Shown in pieces: positions 41,729 through 51,200 of a stretch of DNA of 64,000 nucleotides. This DNA comes from Saccharibacillus sacchari DSM 19268. GTDB lineage: Bacteria > Bacillota > Bacilli > Paenibacillales > Paenibacillaceae. The stretch covers positions 907,311 through 971,310 of the forward strand of contig NZ_KK073875.1 of NCBI RefSeq assembly GCF_000585395.1. The letters run 5' to 3'. A program made the position numbers and the translations under genes. A model generated the notes under the pieces. That model saw nothing but the letters and a program-made list of their open reading frames with translations. It was not told the origin of the DNA and searched no databases. Within the stretch, counting starts at the first letter, position 1; each line of letters opens with the position of its first letter.

Positions 41729-42033
41729 TTGTGCCGCTCGAATCTATCGGTTTTCCACGGCTTGTCCCCATCCTTTTCCCGCATAACTAACTTTTTATCA
41801 CTTTGTTCAAAAAAATTAATTTGCACTTCTTGTCGACTGAAGACCTTCTTTCTGTCTTGATCAATCCCGTACCCCGCACCATTGCGGCATTTCCGAAAAA
41901 GCCTCCTTACTCTTTTGTCCGTCAATCCCCGTTTAGGGAAAGTTCCGTTGCAAAAACGTCTTTTTTCCCTTAATTGCTCTCGTTTTCGCCTTTTCTCCCA
42001 CTTCCGACTCTTTTATTTTCTAAAATTTGTGCT

Positions 42034-42062
42034 TTGACAAACCCCATATCTGGTTATAAAAT
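42034..42062 (+). promoter_or_regulatory. Promoter of nrdI with NrdR-like site
   Basis: TTGACA and TAAAAT are spaced by 17 bases. The spacer itself contains AACCCCATATCTGGTT (42040-42055), a 16-base dyad with a central ATAT like NrdR boxes. A second similar site is at 42084-42099. Confidence 0.55.
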
Positions 42063-42083
42063 GAGTAACACTGACCCGGATAA

Positions 42084-42099
42084 AACTAGATATAGATTT
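42084..42099. promoter_or_regulatory. Second NrdR-like box upstream of nrdI
   Basis: AACTAGATATAGATTT shares the ATAT centre and, on the opposite strand, TATATCTAGT, with known NrdR boxes. Centres of the two sites are 44 bases apart, rather more than the usual 31-32. Confidence 0.4.
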
Positions 42100-42128
42100 A
42101 ACCGGGCAATCAAGGAGCGTGAAAGAAC

Positions 42129-42488
42129 ATGGTGATCGCTTACGATTCCAGAACAGGAAACGTGCGGAGGTTTATCGAAAAACTGGATCTCCCCGCGGTT
42201 CAAATCGACGAAACGATGAAGCTGGAAGAGCCTTTCATCCTCGTCACTTATACAACGGGCTTCGGTCAAATACCGGACAAAGTCAATCAGTTTCTCCAGA
42301 ACAACGGCCAGCAACTGCGCGGCGTATCCGCCAGCGGCAACCGCAACTGGGGACTTTCTTTTGCCAAAAGCGCAGACACGATTTCCCAAACTTACGGCGT
42401 ACCGGTATTGTGCAAATTCGAATTATCGGGAACGAATAAAGACATTCTACATTTTAAAGAGGAGCTGAACACCCTTGCGGCATATTGA
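42129..42488 (+). CDS. nrdI: Ribonucleotide reductase stimulatory flavodoxin NrdI
   Basis: This 119-residue protein is NrdI: VIAYDSRTGNVRRFI for the flavin phosphate loop, LVTYTTGFGQIP and GVSASGNRNWGLSFAKSAD for the isoalloxazine loop. It supplies the oxidant that assembles the dimanganese-tyrosyl radical of NrdF. The ATG follows AAGGAGCG. It overlaps nrdE by 14 bases. Expression is likely under NrdR through the two boxes upstream, and probably higher in low-iron or growth conditions, which is family knowledge rather than visible. Confidence 0.93.
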   Translation: MVIAYDSRTGNVRRFIEKLDLPAVQIDETMKLEEPFILVTYTTGFGQIPDKVNQFLQNNGQQLRGVSASGNRNWGLSFAKSADTISQTYGVPVLCKFELSGTNKDILHFKEELNTLAAY

Positions 42489-44559
42489 ACTGAACAACCA
42501 ACTGATGCTGAGAAACGCCGACGGATTTTTCCGTCTCGAGAAAGATAAAGAAGCGGTAGCCGCATTCATGGAAGAAGTACAGCAGCGCAGCCTGACTTTC
42601 CCGGACTTCGGTTCTCAAGTGGATTACATGATCGAAAACGACTACTACGAGAACGTGTACGCGAATTACACCCGCGAGGAAGTCGTTTCGGTATTCGAGA
42701 CTTCGCACAACGTGCCGTTCGAATTCGCTTCGTACATGGCCGCTTCGAAGTTCTACACGGACTACGCGATGAGAAGCAACGACAAAGCGCAGTACCTCGA
42801 GACGTACGCGGACCGTTCGGCGATCGTGGCGCTGCACCTGGGCGGCGGCAACGTGGAAACGGCGAAATCGCTCGTGACCGCAATCATGGAGCAGCGCGTG
42901 CAGCCTGCGACGCCGACGTTCCTGAACGCGGGCAAAAGCCGCCGCGGCGAACTGGTATCGTGCTTCCTGCTGGAAATGGACGATGCGCTCAACTCGATCA
43001 ACTACGTGCTGTCGACCTGCATGCAGCTGTCGAAAATCGGCGGCGGCGTAGCCGTCAACCTGTCGAAACTGCGCGGACGCGGCGAGCCGATCAAAGGCGT
43101 CGAAGGCGCGGCCAAAGGCGTTATGCCGGTACTGAAATTGATGGAAGACGCTTTTTCGTATGCCGATCAAATGGGTCAACGCAAAGGCTCCGGCGCGGCG
43201 TACTACAACATTTTCGGCTGGGACGTGCTTGAATTCCTCGACAGCAAAAAAATCAACGCCGACGAAAAATCCCGTCTGAAGACGTTGTCGATCGGCCTGA
43301 TTGTTCCGAACCGCTTCTACAAGCTGGCGGAAGAGAACAAACCGCTCGTGGTATTCGGACCGTACTCCGTGTACAAAGAATACGGCAAACACCTCGACGA
43401 CCTCGATATCGACGAGATGTACGACGAACTGCTCGCCAACGACAAAATCAAGAAAAAAACCGTGATGAGCGCGCGCGACATGCTGGTCAAAATCGCGATG
43501 GTTCAGCTGGAATCCGGTTATCCGTATATCATGAACAAAAGCAACGCCAACAACAATCACGCGCTGAAAGATCTGGGCATGGTCAAAATGTCCAACCTGT
43601 GCACGGAGATCTACCAGCTGCAAGAAACGTCGACGATCGGCGATTACGGACAAGCCAACGATATCCGCCGCGACATCAGCTGCAACCTGGCTTCCCTGAA
43701 CATCGCGAACGTGATGGATCACGGCAAGCTGCAGGAGTCGGTACACGAAGCGATGCTCGGACTTACGGCCGTCAGCGACATGACCGAAGTGCAAAACGCT
43801 CCGGGCGTGGCCAAAGCGAACCGCGAGATGCACTCCGTCGGCCTCGGCGCGATGAACCTGCACGGCTACCTGGCTAAGAACAAAATCGCGTACGAAAGCG
43901 ACGAAGCGATCGACTTCGCGCGCACGTTCTTCATGATGATGAACTACTACTCGATCGAAAAGAGCATGGAAATCGCGCGCGATCGCAACGAAACGTTCGC
44001 AGGCTTCGAGCAATCCGAATATGCAAAGGGTACATACTTCGACAAGTACGTACAGACCGATTACAGCCCGCGCACGGATAAAATCAAAGCGCTGTTCGGC
44101 GACATGCACATCCCGACGACTGCCGACTGGGCGCACCTGCGTACTTTGGTCCAAGCAAACGGCCTTTATCACGCTTACCGTCTGGCAATCGCGCCGACGC
44201 AAAGCATCTCGTATATCCAAAACTCGACGTCGAGCGTAATGCCGATCGTCGACGCGATCGAGACGCGTACGTACGCCAACTCGACGACATACTTCCCGAT
44301 GCCTTATTTGGCGCAGGATAACTTCTTCTACTACAAATCGGCGTATCAAATGGACCAATTCAAAGTCATCGACATGATCTCGGTCATTCAAGAGCATATC
44401 GACCAAGGCATCTCGGCGATCCTGCACGTCAACAGCAACGTGACGACGCGCGAACTGGCACGTTACTACCTGTACGCGGCACGCAAAGGCCTGAAGGCTC
44501 TTTACTACACGCGTACCAACCACTTGAGCGTGGAAGAGTGCATCAGCTGCGCGATCTAA
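42475..44559 (+). CDS. nrdE: Ribonucleotide reductase class Ib, alpha chain NrdE
   Basis: This 694-residue chain has the hallmarks of class Ib alpha subunits: PATPTFLNAGKSRRGELVSCFLLE with the redox cysteine, NLCTEIYQL with the radical-site cysteine, MNLHGYLAK, and the C-terminal redox pair in EECISCAI. It reduces ribonucleoside diphosphates together with NrdF. Absence of an N-terminal ATP-cone fits NrdE. It starts with TTG inside the end of nrdI after GAGGAG, giving coupled translation. Terminator-like sequence and a long gap separate it from nrdF. Codons are strongly biased, as in highly expressed genes. Confidence 0.95.
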   Translation: MRHIELNNQLMLRNADGFFRLEKDKEAVAAFMEEVQQRSLTFPDFGSQVDYMIENDYYENVYANYTREEVVSVFETSHNVPFEFASYMAASKFYTDYAMRSNDKAQYLETYADRSAIVALHLGGGNVETAKSLVTAIMEQRVQPATPTFLNAGKSRRGELVSCFLLEMDDALNSINYVLSTCMQLSKIGGGVAVNLSKLRGRGEPIKGVEGAAKGVMPVLKLMEDAFSYADQMGQRKGSGAAYYNIFGWDVLEFLDSKKINADEKSRLKTLSIGLIVPNRFYKLAEENKPLVVFGPYSVYKEYGKHLDDLDIDEMYDELLANDKIKKKTVMSARDMLVKIAMVQLESGYPYIMNKSNANNNHALKDLGMVKMSNLCTEIYQLQETSTIGDYGQANDIRRDISCNLASLNIANVMDHGKLQESVHEAMLGLTAVSDMTEVQNAPGVAKANREMHSVGLGAMNLHGYLAKNKIAYESDEAIDFARTFFMMMNYYSIEKSMEIARDRNETFAGFEQSEYAKGTYFDKYVQTDYSPRTDKIKALFGDMHIPTTADWAHLRTLVQANGLYHAYRLAIAPTQSISYIQNSTSSVMPIVDAIETRTYANSTTYFPMPYLAQDNFFYYKSAYQMDQFKVIDMISVIQEHIDQGISAILHVNSNVTTRELARYYLYAARKGLKALYYTRTNHLSVEECISCAI

Positions 44560-44636
44560 GCTTTTTTCGAATCAAAGTCGATCCGATCTTGATTCATCAT
44601 GCGAGATCAGTTCCACCTCAACATTAACCAGAACCC

Positions 44637-44698
44637 GCGGGGCGCCTTTTCACGATCCGGTTTGCCGGTCCAACAAAAACGCCCCGCTTTACTTTTGC
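44637..44698 (+). terminator. Hairpin between nrdE and nrdF
   Basis: GCGGGGCG (44637-44644) pairs with CGCCCCGC (44680-44687), followed by TTTACTTTT. It may reduce or separate transcription into nrdF, which has AT-rich promoter-like sequence of its own at 44780-44820 and a dyad ATTGTTG/CAACAAT at 44761-44778. Confidence 0.6.
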
Positions 44699-44844
44699 AA
44701 TTTTATCGCTCATAATAAGTAACTTGTGCGCCGTTCTGTTAGGAATGGTCATTATCTGCGATTGTTGCAACCAACAATAGACAATTAAACTTTTTATATA
44801 CATTCGATTTATATAGACTCCACGAGAGAAAGGGATGACCGAAC

Positions 44845-45837
44845 ATGATTAAAGCCGTGAACTGGAACCGTCCTGCCGACGACTTCACCCTGATGTTCTG
44901 GAACCAAAATATTATGCAATTCTGGACGGACGACGAAATCCCGCTGTCCGACGACAAAATGTCCTGGATTACGTTGACGCCGGACGAGCAAGAAGCGTAC
45001 ATGCAGGTCCTGGGCGGCCTGACGCTGCTCGATACGGTACAAGGCGGAGTCGGCATGCCGCAAATCATGGAGCACGTCGAGAACCTTCAACGCAAAGCCG
45101 TTCTGGCTTTCATGGGCATGATGGAGCAAATCCACGCCAAATCTTACAGCAGTATCTTCACGACGCTCGCGTCCACCGAAGAGATCGACAAAGTCTTCCG
45201 TTGGGTCGAAGAAAATCCGCTGCTTCAGAAAAAAGCGTCGATCATCTCGAAGTATTACCAAAACATCGAGACGCAAAAAGACCTCTATCTGGCTATGGGC
45301 GCTTCGGTTATGCTGGAAAGCTACCTGTTCTACAGCGGCTTCTTCTACCCTCTCTACCTGGCCGGACAAGGCAAAATGACGAGCAGCGGCGAGATCATCG
45401 ACTTGATCCTCCGCGACGAAAGCATCCACGGCCTGTACGTCGGCGTGCTGGCTCAGGAAATCCTGCGCGACCTCCCGGCATCGGAAGCCGAAGCGGCGAC
45501 GAAGGAATTGTACGAGCTGCTGCACACGCTGCAAGCGAACGAAGAACAGTACACCGAGCAGCTGTACACGAAGATCGGCTTGACGGAAGAAGTGAACAAG
45601 TTCGTCCGTTACAATGCCAACAAAGCAATGATGAACCTCGGCCTCGAGCCGCAGTTCGAAGAAGACGACGAAAGCATCAACCCGATCGTCCTTAACGGTC
45701 TGAAAACGCAAACCAAGCAGCATGACTTCTTCTCCAAAAAAGGCAACGGTTATGTGCGCACGGTTCACGTGGAGCCGCTGCGCGACGAAGACTTCCTGTT
45801 CGACAGCGCGGAAGCGCCGGTAACGAGCGGACTGTAA
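44845..45837 (+). CDS. nrdF: Ribonucleotide reductase class Ib, beta chain NrdF
   Basis: This 330-residue diiron/dimanganese protein has the ferritin-like core with metal ligands in MEQIHAKSYSSIF (Glu/His), MLESYLFYSGFFY and DESIHGLYVG. The tyrosine that carries the radical is expected near MEQIHAKSYS. It supplies the radical to NrdE. Length and sequence fit the class Ib beta subunit. The start ATG 44845 follows GAAAGGGATG; 285 bases separate it from nrdE, an unusual distance for this operon, so it may be separately regulated. The sequence is strongly codon-biased. Confidence 0.94.
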   Translation: MIKAVNWNRPADDFTLMFWNQNIMQFWTDDEIPLSDDKMSWITLTPDEQEAYMQVLGGLTLLDTVQGGVGMPQIMEHVENLQRKAVLAFMGMMEQIHAKSYSSIFTTLASTEEIDKVFRWVEENPLLQKKASIISKYYQNIETQKDLYLAMGASVMLESYLFYSGFFYPLYLAGQGKMTSSGEIIDLILRDESIHGLYVGVLAQEILRDLPASEAEAATKELYELLHTLQANEEQYTEQLYTKIGLTEEVNKFVRYNANKAMMNLGLEPQFEEDDESINPIVLNGLKTQTKQHDFFSKKGNGYVRTVHVEPLRDEDFLFDSAEAPVTSGL

Positions 45838-46000
45838 GTTCGGTATTTCTTTTATCCCTTTCCTGTTCAGAAGTTTCGTTTACGTTCGGCATTCCGGTTT
45901 CGATCGGAGTTCCGTCGTCAGCGAAGCTTCTTTTTTAATCGGAAAACGGGTATGATCGAGTCGTACGCAGAAAGTCGACAGAAAGCGGGCGATTCCAACC

Positions 46001-46951
46001 ATGAAAGCAGCAGTGATCACCAAGTACGGCGGACCCGACGCTTTTCAGATACAAGACAGACCGGAACCCGAACTCCGCGCAGGCGAACTCAAAGTGCGCA
46101 TGCAGGCTACCTCGATCAATCCGATTGATTTCAAAGTGCGCAAAGGGTATATGTTTTTCTTGTCTGGCTTTCGTTTCCCCAAGATTCTGGGCTCCGACTT
46201 TTCCGGGATCGTAGAGGCGTGCGGCGAAGGGGTAAGCGGATTTGCAGCAGGCGATGAAATCTACGGATTCACGAACGGCGCTTCGCAGGGCGGAGCATCG
46301 GCGGAGGTGCTGTGCTGCAAAGCTTCGGTCGCTTCGAAAAAGCCGGCGTCGCTCAGCTTCGAGGAAGCCGCTGCCGTTCCGCTGGCGGCCTCGACGGCTT
46401 ACCAGGCGCTGATGCGCGAAGGCGGCTTGAAGCCCAGCATGAAGGTGCTCGTGATCGGCGCTACGGGCGGCGTCGGGCATTATGCGGTGCAGCTGGCCGC
46501 GATCGCGGGCGCTCACGTGACGGGCGTTTGCCGGTCTTCCGGCGCATCGACGGCCAAAGCGCTCGGCTGCGACGCCGTGATTGCTTACGATCAAGAAGAC
46601 TTCCGGCAGAGCGGACAGGCATTTGACGTCATTTTCGACGCGGCGGGCAAATCCGGGTTCGGCGAGTGCCGTTCTCTTTTAAATGAGCAAGGTACTTACG
46701 TGACGACGATACCGGGTCCTTCCGTGATGCTTCGACGCGCGCTGACCGGATCAAAAGGCCGCAAAGCCCGTTTCTTCATGGCGAACTCCAACGATACCGA
46801 CCTGAGCCTAATGCGAAAATGGTGCGACGAAGGCAATCTGAGACCGCTGATCGAAGCCGTGTTTCCGCTGGACGAAACGCGTCAGGCGTACGAGCTTGCG
46901 GAATCCGGGAAAACGCGCGGGAAAGTCGTGATCCGGACGGCGCCGGAGTAA
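46001..46951 (+). CDS. Quinone oxidoreductase-like MDR dehydrogenase
   Basis: This 316-residue medium-chain reductase has the N-terminal GroES-like domain (MKAAVITKYGGPDAFQI, VRMQATSINPIDFKVRKG, ILGSDFSGIVEACG) and the NAD(P)-binding loop VLVIGATGGVGHYAVQL. It lacks the catalytic and structural zinc cysteines of alcohol dehydrogenases, so it belongs to the quinone oxidoreductase (zeta-crystallin) branch. It should reduce quinones or alkenals with NADPH. The ATG has only a weak ribosome binding site. It is a single gene with a terminator after it. Confidence 0.87.
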   Translation: MKAAVITKYGGPDAFQIQDRPEPELRAGELKVRMQATSINPIDFKVRKGYMFFLSGFRFPKILGSDFSGIVEACGEGVSGFAAGDEIYGFTNGASQGGASAEVLCCKASVASKKPASLSFEEAAAVPLAASTAYQALMREGGLKPSMKVLVIGATGGVGHYAVQLAAIAGAHVTGVCRSSGASTAKALGCDAVIAYDQEDFRQSGQAFDVIFDAAGKSGFGECRSLLNEQGTYVTTIPGPSVMLRRALTGSKGRKARFFMANSNDTDLSLMRKWCDEGNLRPLIEAVFPLDETRQAYELAESGKTRGKVVIRTAPE

Positions 46952-47016
46952 CGTTATGCGGATAAAATCTGTTTAAGCGGCAGCTTTTTTCGACTCGCAA
47001 TAGATGCAATGCAAAG

Positions 47017-47055
47017 AACCGATTCTAAGCAACGCGGCTTAGAGTCGGTTTTTTT
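47017..47055 (+). terminator. Intrinsic terminator after the MDR gene
   Basis: AACCGATTCTAAGC and GCTTAGAGTCGGTT pair around six bases and are followed by TTTTTT. Confidence 0.85.
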
Positions 47056-47061
47056 TATATG

Positions 47062-48111
47062 TTAGGATCGCTTCGCAAGTTCATGCAGCACGGCATCCAG
47101 CATGCGGTTCATTGTCGGCTGATCATGCAGGAAAAATACGCCTTGCGGAATCTCTCCGTTCTTTTCATGATTGAATTCTTCGAACGCAACTCCCTCGTTG
47201 CGCAAATACACCGACCGACCCTCGATTTGTTCCCAAGCCGTCAGCTTCTCCGTTTTCGCTTTTTGCTCCGCCGCCTTCAGATCGACGACCTTAACCAATT
47301 GCTGTCCCATATCAAAATAGAGATGATCTTGATGCACGCGCGGCTCGGAAGGCTTGGTCCGATTCAATTTAAGCACATGCGTCATGGAAGAAAACGACAT
47401 CAATACAAAATCAACCTGATTGCTTGCCGCATCCACGTACAGCTCCAGCGTGGGCACGAAGCTTGCGAAAAAACGCAAAGCCGGCGAGTGTTTCAAGTCA
47501 TCGTCCAACGTCCAGCCGAGCGGCGTTACTGCGTACTCGGGCGGTTCCCGCTTATCGAAAAACGTCATGCGCAGGAACTCCTTCAGCGGGGTTAGATCGG
47601 TCAATAACGAAACGGGACAAGGTTCAAGCTGCGCCGGATCGATACGGAAACGGATCGAGGGCTGCGACCTTCCTTTTTCCATATAAGAGTCGTCGAAATT
47701 ACGATGGCGATATATGTCTTTCAGGAGCGACAGAGCCGCAGTTGGCGTCTGTTCGAATAATTCCAAAGACTCCGGCCTAAACTGCTTCAACGACAGGTTC
47801 CACTGAGTTATATGCTCTTGCGATTCTCCTGCCTCCGCGCCTGCCATGACCTTCTCGAAATGAGGGGCAATTTCCTTCATGATGATGTTTCTGGATTCTT
47901 CCGAACGATAAACGATCGACGATTGCATCGACGCGTTCCACCAAGCCTGATTTACCGAAAAAAACTGTCCGATCAAGCTCATTTGTTTCACAGGTGAAGT
48001 CTCGATTTTTTCCCAACTGATCTGCGGGAATGCCGTACCCGGATTAAACCGTTGCAAAGGACGTTCCGGTTCGTACTCCAGTTCGCTGTAGTTTCTAAGC
48101 CACGCATACAT
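47062..48111 (-). CDS. Hypothetical protein, 349 aa
   Basis: I do not recognise this protein. It is soluble, without a signal or membrane segment, with mixed alpha/beta composition. Noticeable features are MYAWLRNYSELEYEPE at the start, a Trp-containing segment NQAWWNASMQSS near residue 55, RSQPSIRFRIDPAQLEP in the middle and a charged C-terminal half. A start at 48111 with AAGGAGGGAA is clearly better than the upstream ATG. It is monocistronic, between the MDR gene and the protease on opposite strands. Confidence 0.65.
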   Translation of the reverse strand: MYAWLRNYSELEYEPERPLQRFNPGTAFPQISWEKIETSPVKQMSLIGQFFSVNQAWWNASMQSSIVYRSEESRNIIMKEIAPHFEKVMAGAEAGESQEHITQWNLSLKQFRPESLELFEQTPTAALSLLKDIYRHRNFDDSYMEKGRSQPSIRFRIDPAQLEPCPVSLLTDLTPLKEFLRMTFFDKREPPEYAVTPLGWTLDDDLKHSPALRFFASFVPTLELYVDAASNQVDFVLMSFSSMTHVLKLNRTKPSEPRVHQDHLYFDMGQQLVKVVDLKAAEQKAKTEKLTAWEQIEGRSVYLRNEGVAFEEFNHEKNGEIPQGVFFLHDQPTMNRMLDAVLHELAKRS

Positions 48112-48189
48112 CCGTCTTCCCTCCTTTTTCCTTCTATATAAACTGAACGAAAAACAACTCGATTTCCTCACTCTCCGCGCAAAAGAAAA

Positions 48190-48219
48190 GCGCCTTTGCG
48201 GATAATCCCGCAAAGGCGC
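48190..48219 (-). terminator. Intrinsic terminator of the S8 protease gene
   Basis: GCGCCTTTGCGG and CCGCAAAGGCGC pair around six bases; on the minus strand TTTTCTTTT follows. Confidence 0.85.
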
Positions 48220-48238
48220 CCGAATCTTCAGCTACCTT

Positions 48239-51200
48239 TTACTTCTTCGGCAGCAGCGTCACCGGTACGGTGAACGTCTCGTTGATTCTGGAATTTTTCT
48301 TGTAGGAAGCCGTAACCTCCAGGTTCACGACCGTCGGCTCATTCGGCAGGGCGCGCAGGGCTCCCTTGCTGTTGATGAGGTTCGGATGGTCGCTGCCCGT
48401 CACTTGGAATTTGACTTCGCTTGTCGATTTCAATTCCAATACGTTAGGTCCGATGCGGGTCGTGTTGACTACAGCGGCTTGCTTGTCGAACGCGGCGATC
48501 GCTTCGTCGACCAGCAGCTCTCTGCGATCCGCGATGCGGTAGCTGGAGTAAGCCAGGTATTCGATCTCGTCGACCACGTATCCGGCATCATCCAGTTGGG
48601 TAGCCAAAATCTCGAGCTGATACGTTCCCGGAGCGAGCTGGCCGACCTTGCCGGTATTCTCGTTCAGGTAATAATCGTCCAGGTCTTCGAACGTATAGCG
48701 ACCCGGTTCCAGCAGCGCCAGGCTGCCGTTCGCGTCTTCGTTGTAAATCTGATCCAGCAGGCCGATATACTTGTCGTCGATGCCGTATACCGCGATCTGG
48801 ATATAGTTCACGTCATCCGCCGACAACGTGAAGGATACATCGGTCGTATCGCGATTACCGTCGCCGTCAGGCGTAATAATGCGTTCCGACAGTTCGATAT
48901 CCTGGATGCCGAAGCCGGTCGAAGGTTTCTCGTCTCCGATATGCACCGCGAACGGCAGATGCAGATCGGGTCCGTTTGCCGATTGCAGAAGCACTTCGCC
49001 TTCGTACACGCCTTGAGCCGCATCGGATGCCGGATCAATCGCCAGTTCGAACGTTCCCGGCGCTCCCGCGGAAGCCGTAACCGTGTTGCCTGTTCCGAGC
49101 CCTGTCAGTTCCGCCGAAATTTTGCTCGTATCCGGCGTAGCGATCGGGTTCGTCGGATCGGAAGTTACATTATCGTGCCATACTACGCTTGCCGAGTAAG
49201 AAACAGGCGCTCCCGTCACGCTTTTCAGCTGCAGTTCGCGGCTAACCTCTTCGCTGTCCGCGCTCAGTACGCCGAACGCCGTCGAGGAAGCATAGTTCGT
49301 CACCGGAACTTCAACCAGATCCGTGTTCAGAATCTTGATTTCTTCGACAGCTTGCAGCAATGCCGGAGTATCCAGCGCATCCGCTACATAAGCGCGTCCC
49401 GCGCCTTGGGAATACACATCGTAAGGCGTTCCGTCTTCATCGGAAATGGTATCCGCCGTATTCGCCAGCGCTGCGCGAACATCGAACGGCGTCCACTCCG
49501 GATACTTTTGTTTCAGCAGCACGGCAAGTCCCGCGACATGCGGCGAAGCCATGCTTGTACCGCTGGAACGGGCATAAGCTTCATCATAGCTGACGCCGCT
49601 ATCGAATTTGCCGTATTCCGGATAAGTCGACAACAGATTGACGCCCGGCGCCACAACGTCCGGCTTGATGCTCAGATCGTCGTCGCCGTTCGGGCCGCGC
49701 GAGCTGAAGCTTGCCATCCGGTCGCCTTCGACGACGGTCTTCGGATACTCGCTTCCGAATGTGATGTCGAATTCAGGCGAACCCGATTCGACCAATTCGC
49801 GAGCCAGCTTGCGGCCCTCGACCCCGCTCATGTCGAAGTAAGGCACATAATCGAAGCTGTCTCCCAGAAATGCGAGCGAACCGACCGGTTCATCGCGTCC
49901 CGGAAGCGATTCGGACAGATCCGCTTGATTCGGGTTGCCGGCTAACGTGTTGCCATTGAAGATTACGATTGCTTTGGCTCCGTGTGCCGCAGCTCCGCGC
50001 ACTTTGGCGTCAAACGTCAGGTTGCCGCGGGAAACCACTACCACTTTGCCTGTTACGTCGATGCCGTCGTCAGCCAACTTGTCATAGTCCGCGTCGGTGC
50101 CGAGGTTTGCATAGACCGCATCGTTCGGCTCCGTGCCGAGCAGCGACGCGAAGTCTTCCTGACCGAGTTTCCAAGCCAGAATGTCTTGCGTGTACGGACC
50201 GTATACTGCTTGGGATACCGTATCGGCAGGTTGCTGTTCTTGCGTTGCAGCCGGAGCCGCGTCCTCTGCTGCCGGTTCATCAGCCGCAGGTTGTTCGGAT
50301 ACCGGAGTCGCTGCTTCTTCCGCATTCTCTGCGTCTGCCGCAGGAGCTTCGAGAGCCGCGTTTTCTGCCGCCGATTCATCAGCCGCAGGTTGTTCGGATG
50401 CCGGCGCCGCTGCTTCTTCCGCATTCTCCGCGTCCGCCGCCGGAGCTTCCGGTTCTACCGCTTCTTCCGGAGCCGGTACAGTATCCGGTGCTTCTTCCAC
50501 AGGCGTCTCTTCCGCCGGAGCTTCGCCGACCGAAGCCGAGAACGTGCCCGTGTAGTGGCTGCTCTCGCTTGTCGTGGCACCGACCGAGATCGCCAATTGC
50601 GACGAAGCCGGGGAACCCATCGAATAATAGTAAGGACCCGAGTCAGCCGCATTGCCGTTGGCAATGACCGCCGTTACGCCGGATAATACGGCATTGTTGA
50701 TCGCCACCGCATCCGGGGAGTTCGGATCTTTGTTCGAATCCGAGCCCAACGACAAGTTGATGACGTCCATGCCGTCTTTTACCGCGTGCTCGATGCCGTC
50801 GATGACCTGAGCGGACGAACCGGAAGCGCGTCCCGTCTCGATATTGCGGCCGAGCACTTTATACACGTACAGATCGGCTTCGTACGCGACGCCCTTTTGC
50901 ACGAGTTCCGACGTCGAGTTCGTTCCGCGTCCGACGATCGTGCCGGAGACGTGCGTGCCGTGGCTCGTTCCCGCGTAAGACGTGCCGTTAATTTCGACCG
51001 GCGGCTCCTCGTACGGATCGTTATCCTGCTCGAAGGAGTCGTAACCGCCTTTGTAGGCGTCTTTCAGATCCGGGTGCAGATAATCGACGCCGGTATCGAT
51101 GACACCGACCTTCAATCCTTTTCCGGTAAATCCGTCCGCCCAAGCTTCATCGACGCCCATCTGTTTCAGCGGCTGAATCTCGAAGTTATCCCCCGCCGAA

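Noticed and set aside
41617-42033. A replication origin from the TTATCC/TCCACA repeats
   Set aside because: No full DnaA boxes, no dnaA/dnaN neighbours and no AT-rich unwinding block tied to them.
42454-44523. 689-codon minus-strand open frame opposite nrdE
   Set aside because: It is a shadow of the strongly codon-biased nrdE gene; composition (Val/Arg/His) is typical of antisense frames in such genes.
48386-49945. 519-codon plus-strand open frame opposite the S8 protease
   Set aside because: Shadow of the protease gene; Arg/Phe/Gln-rich translation without domains.
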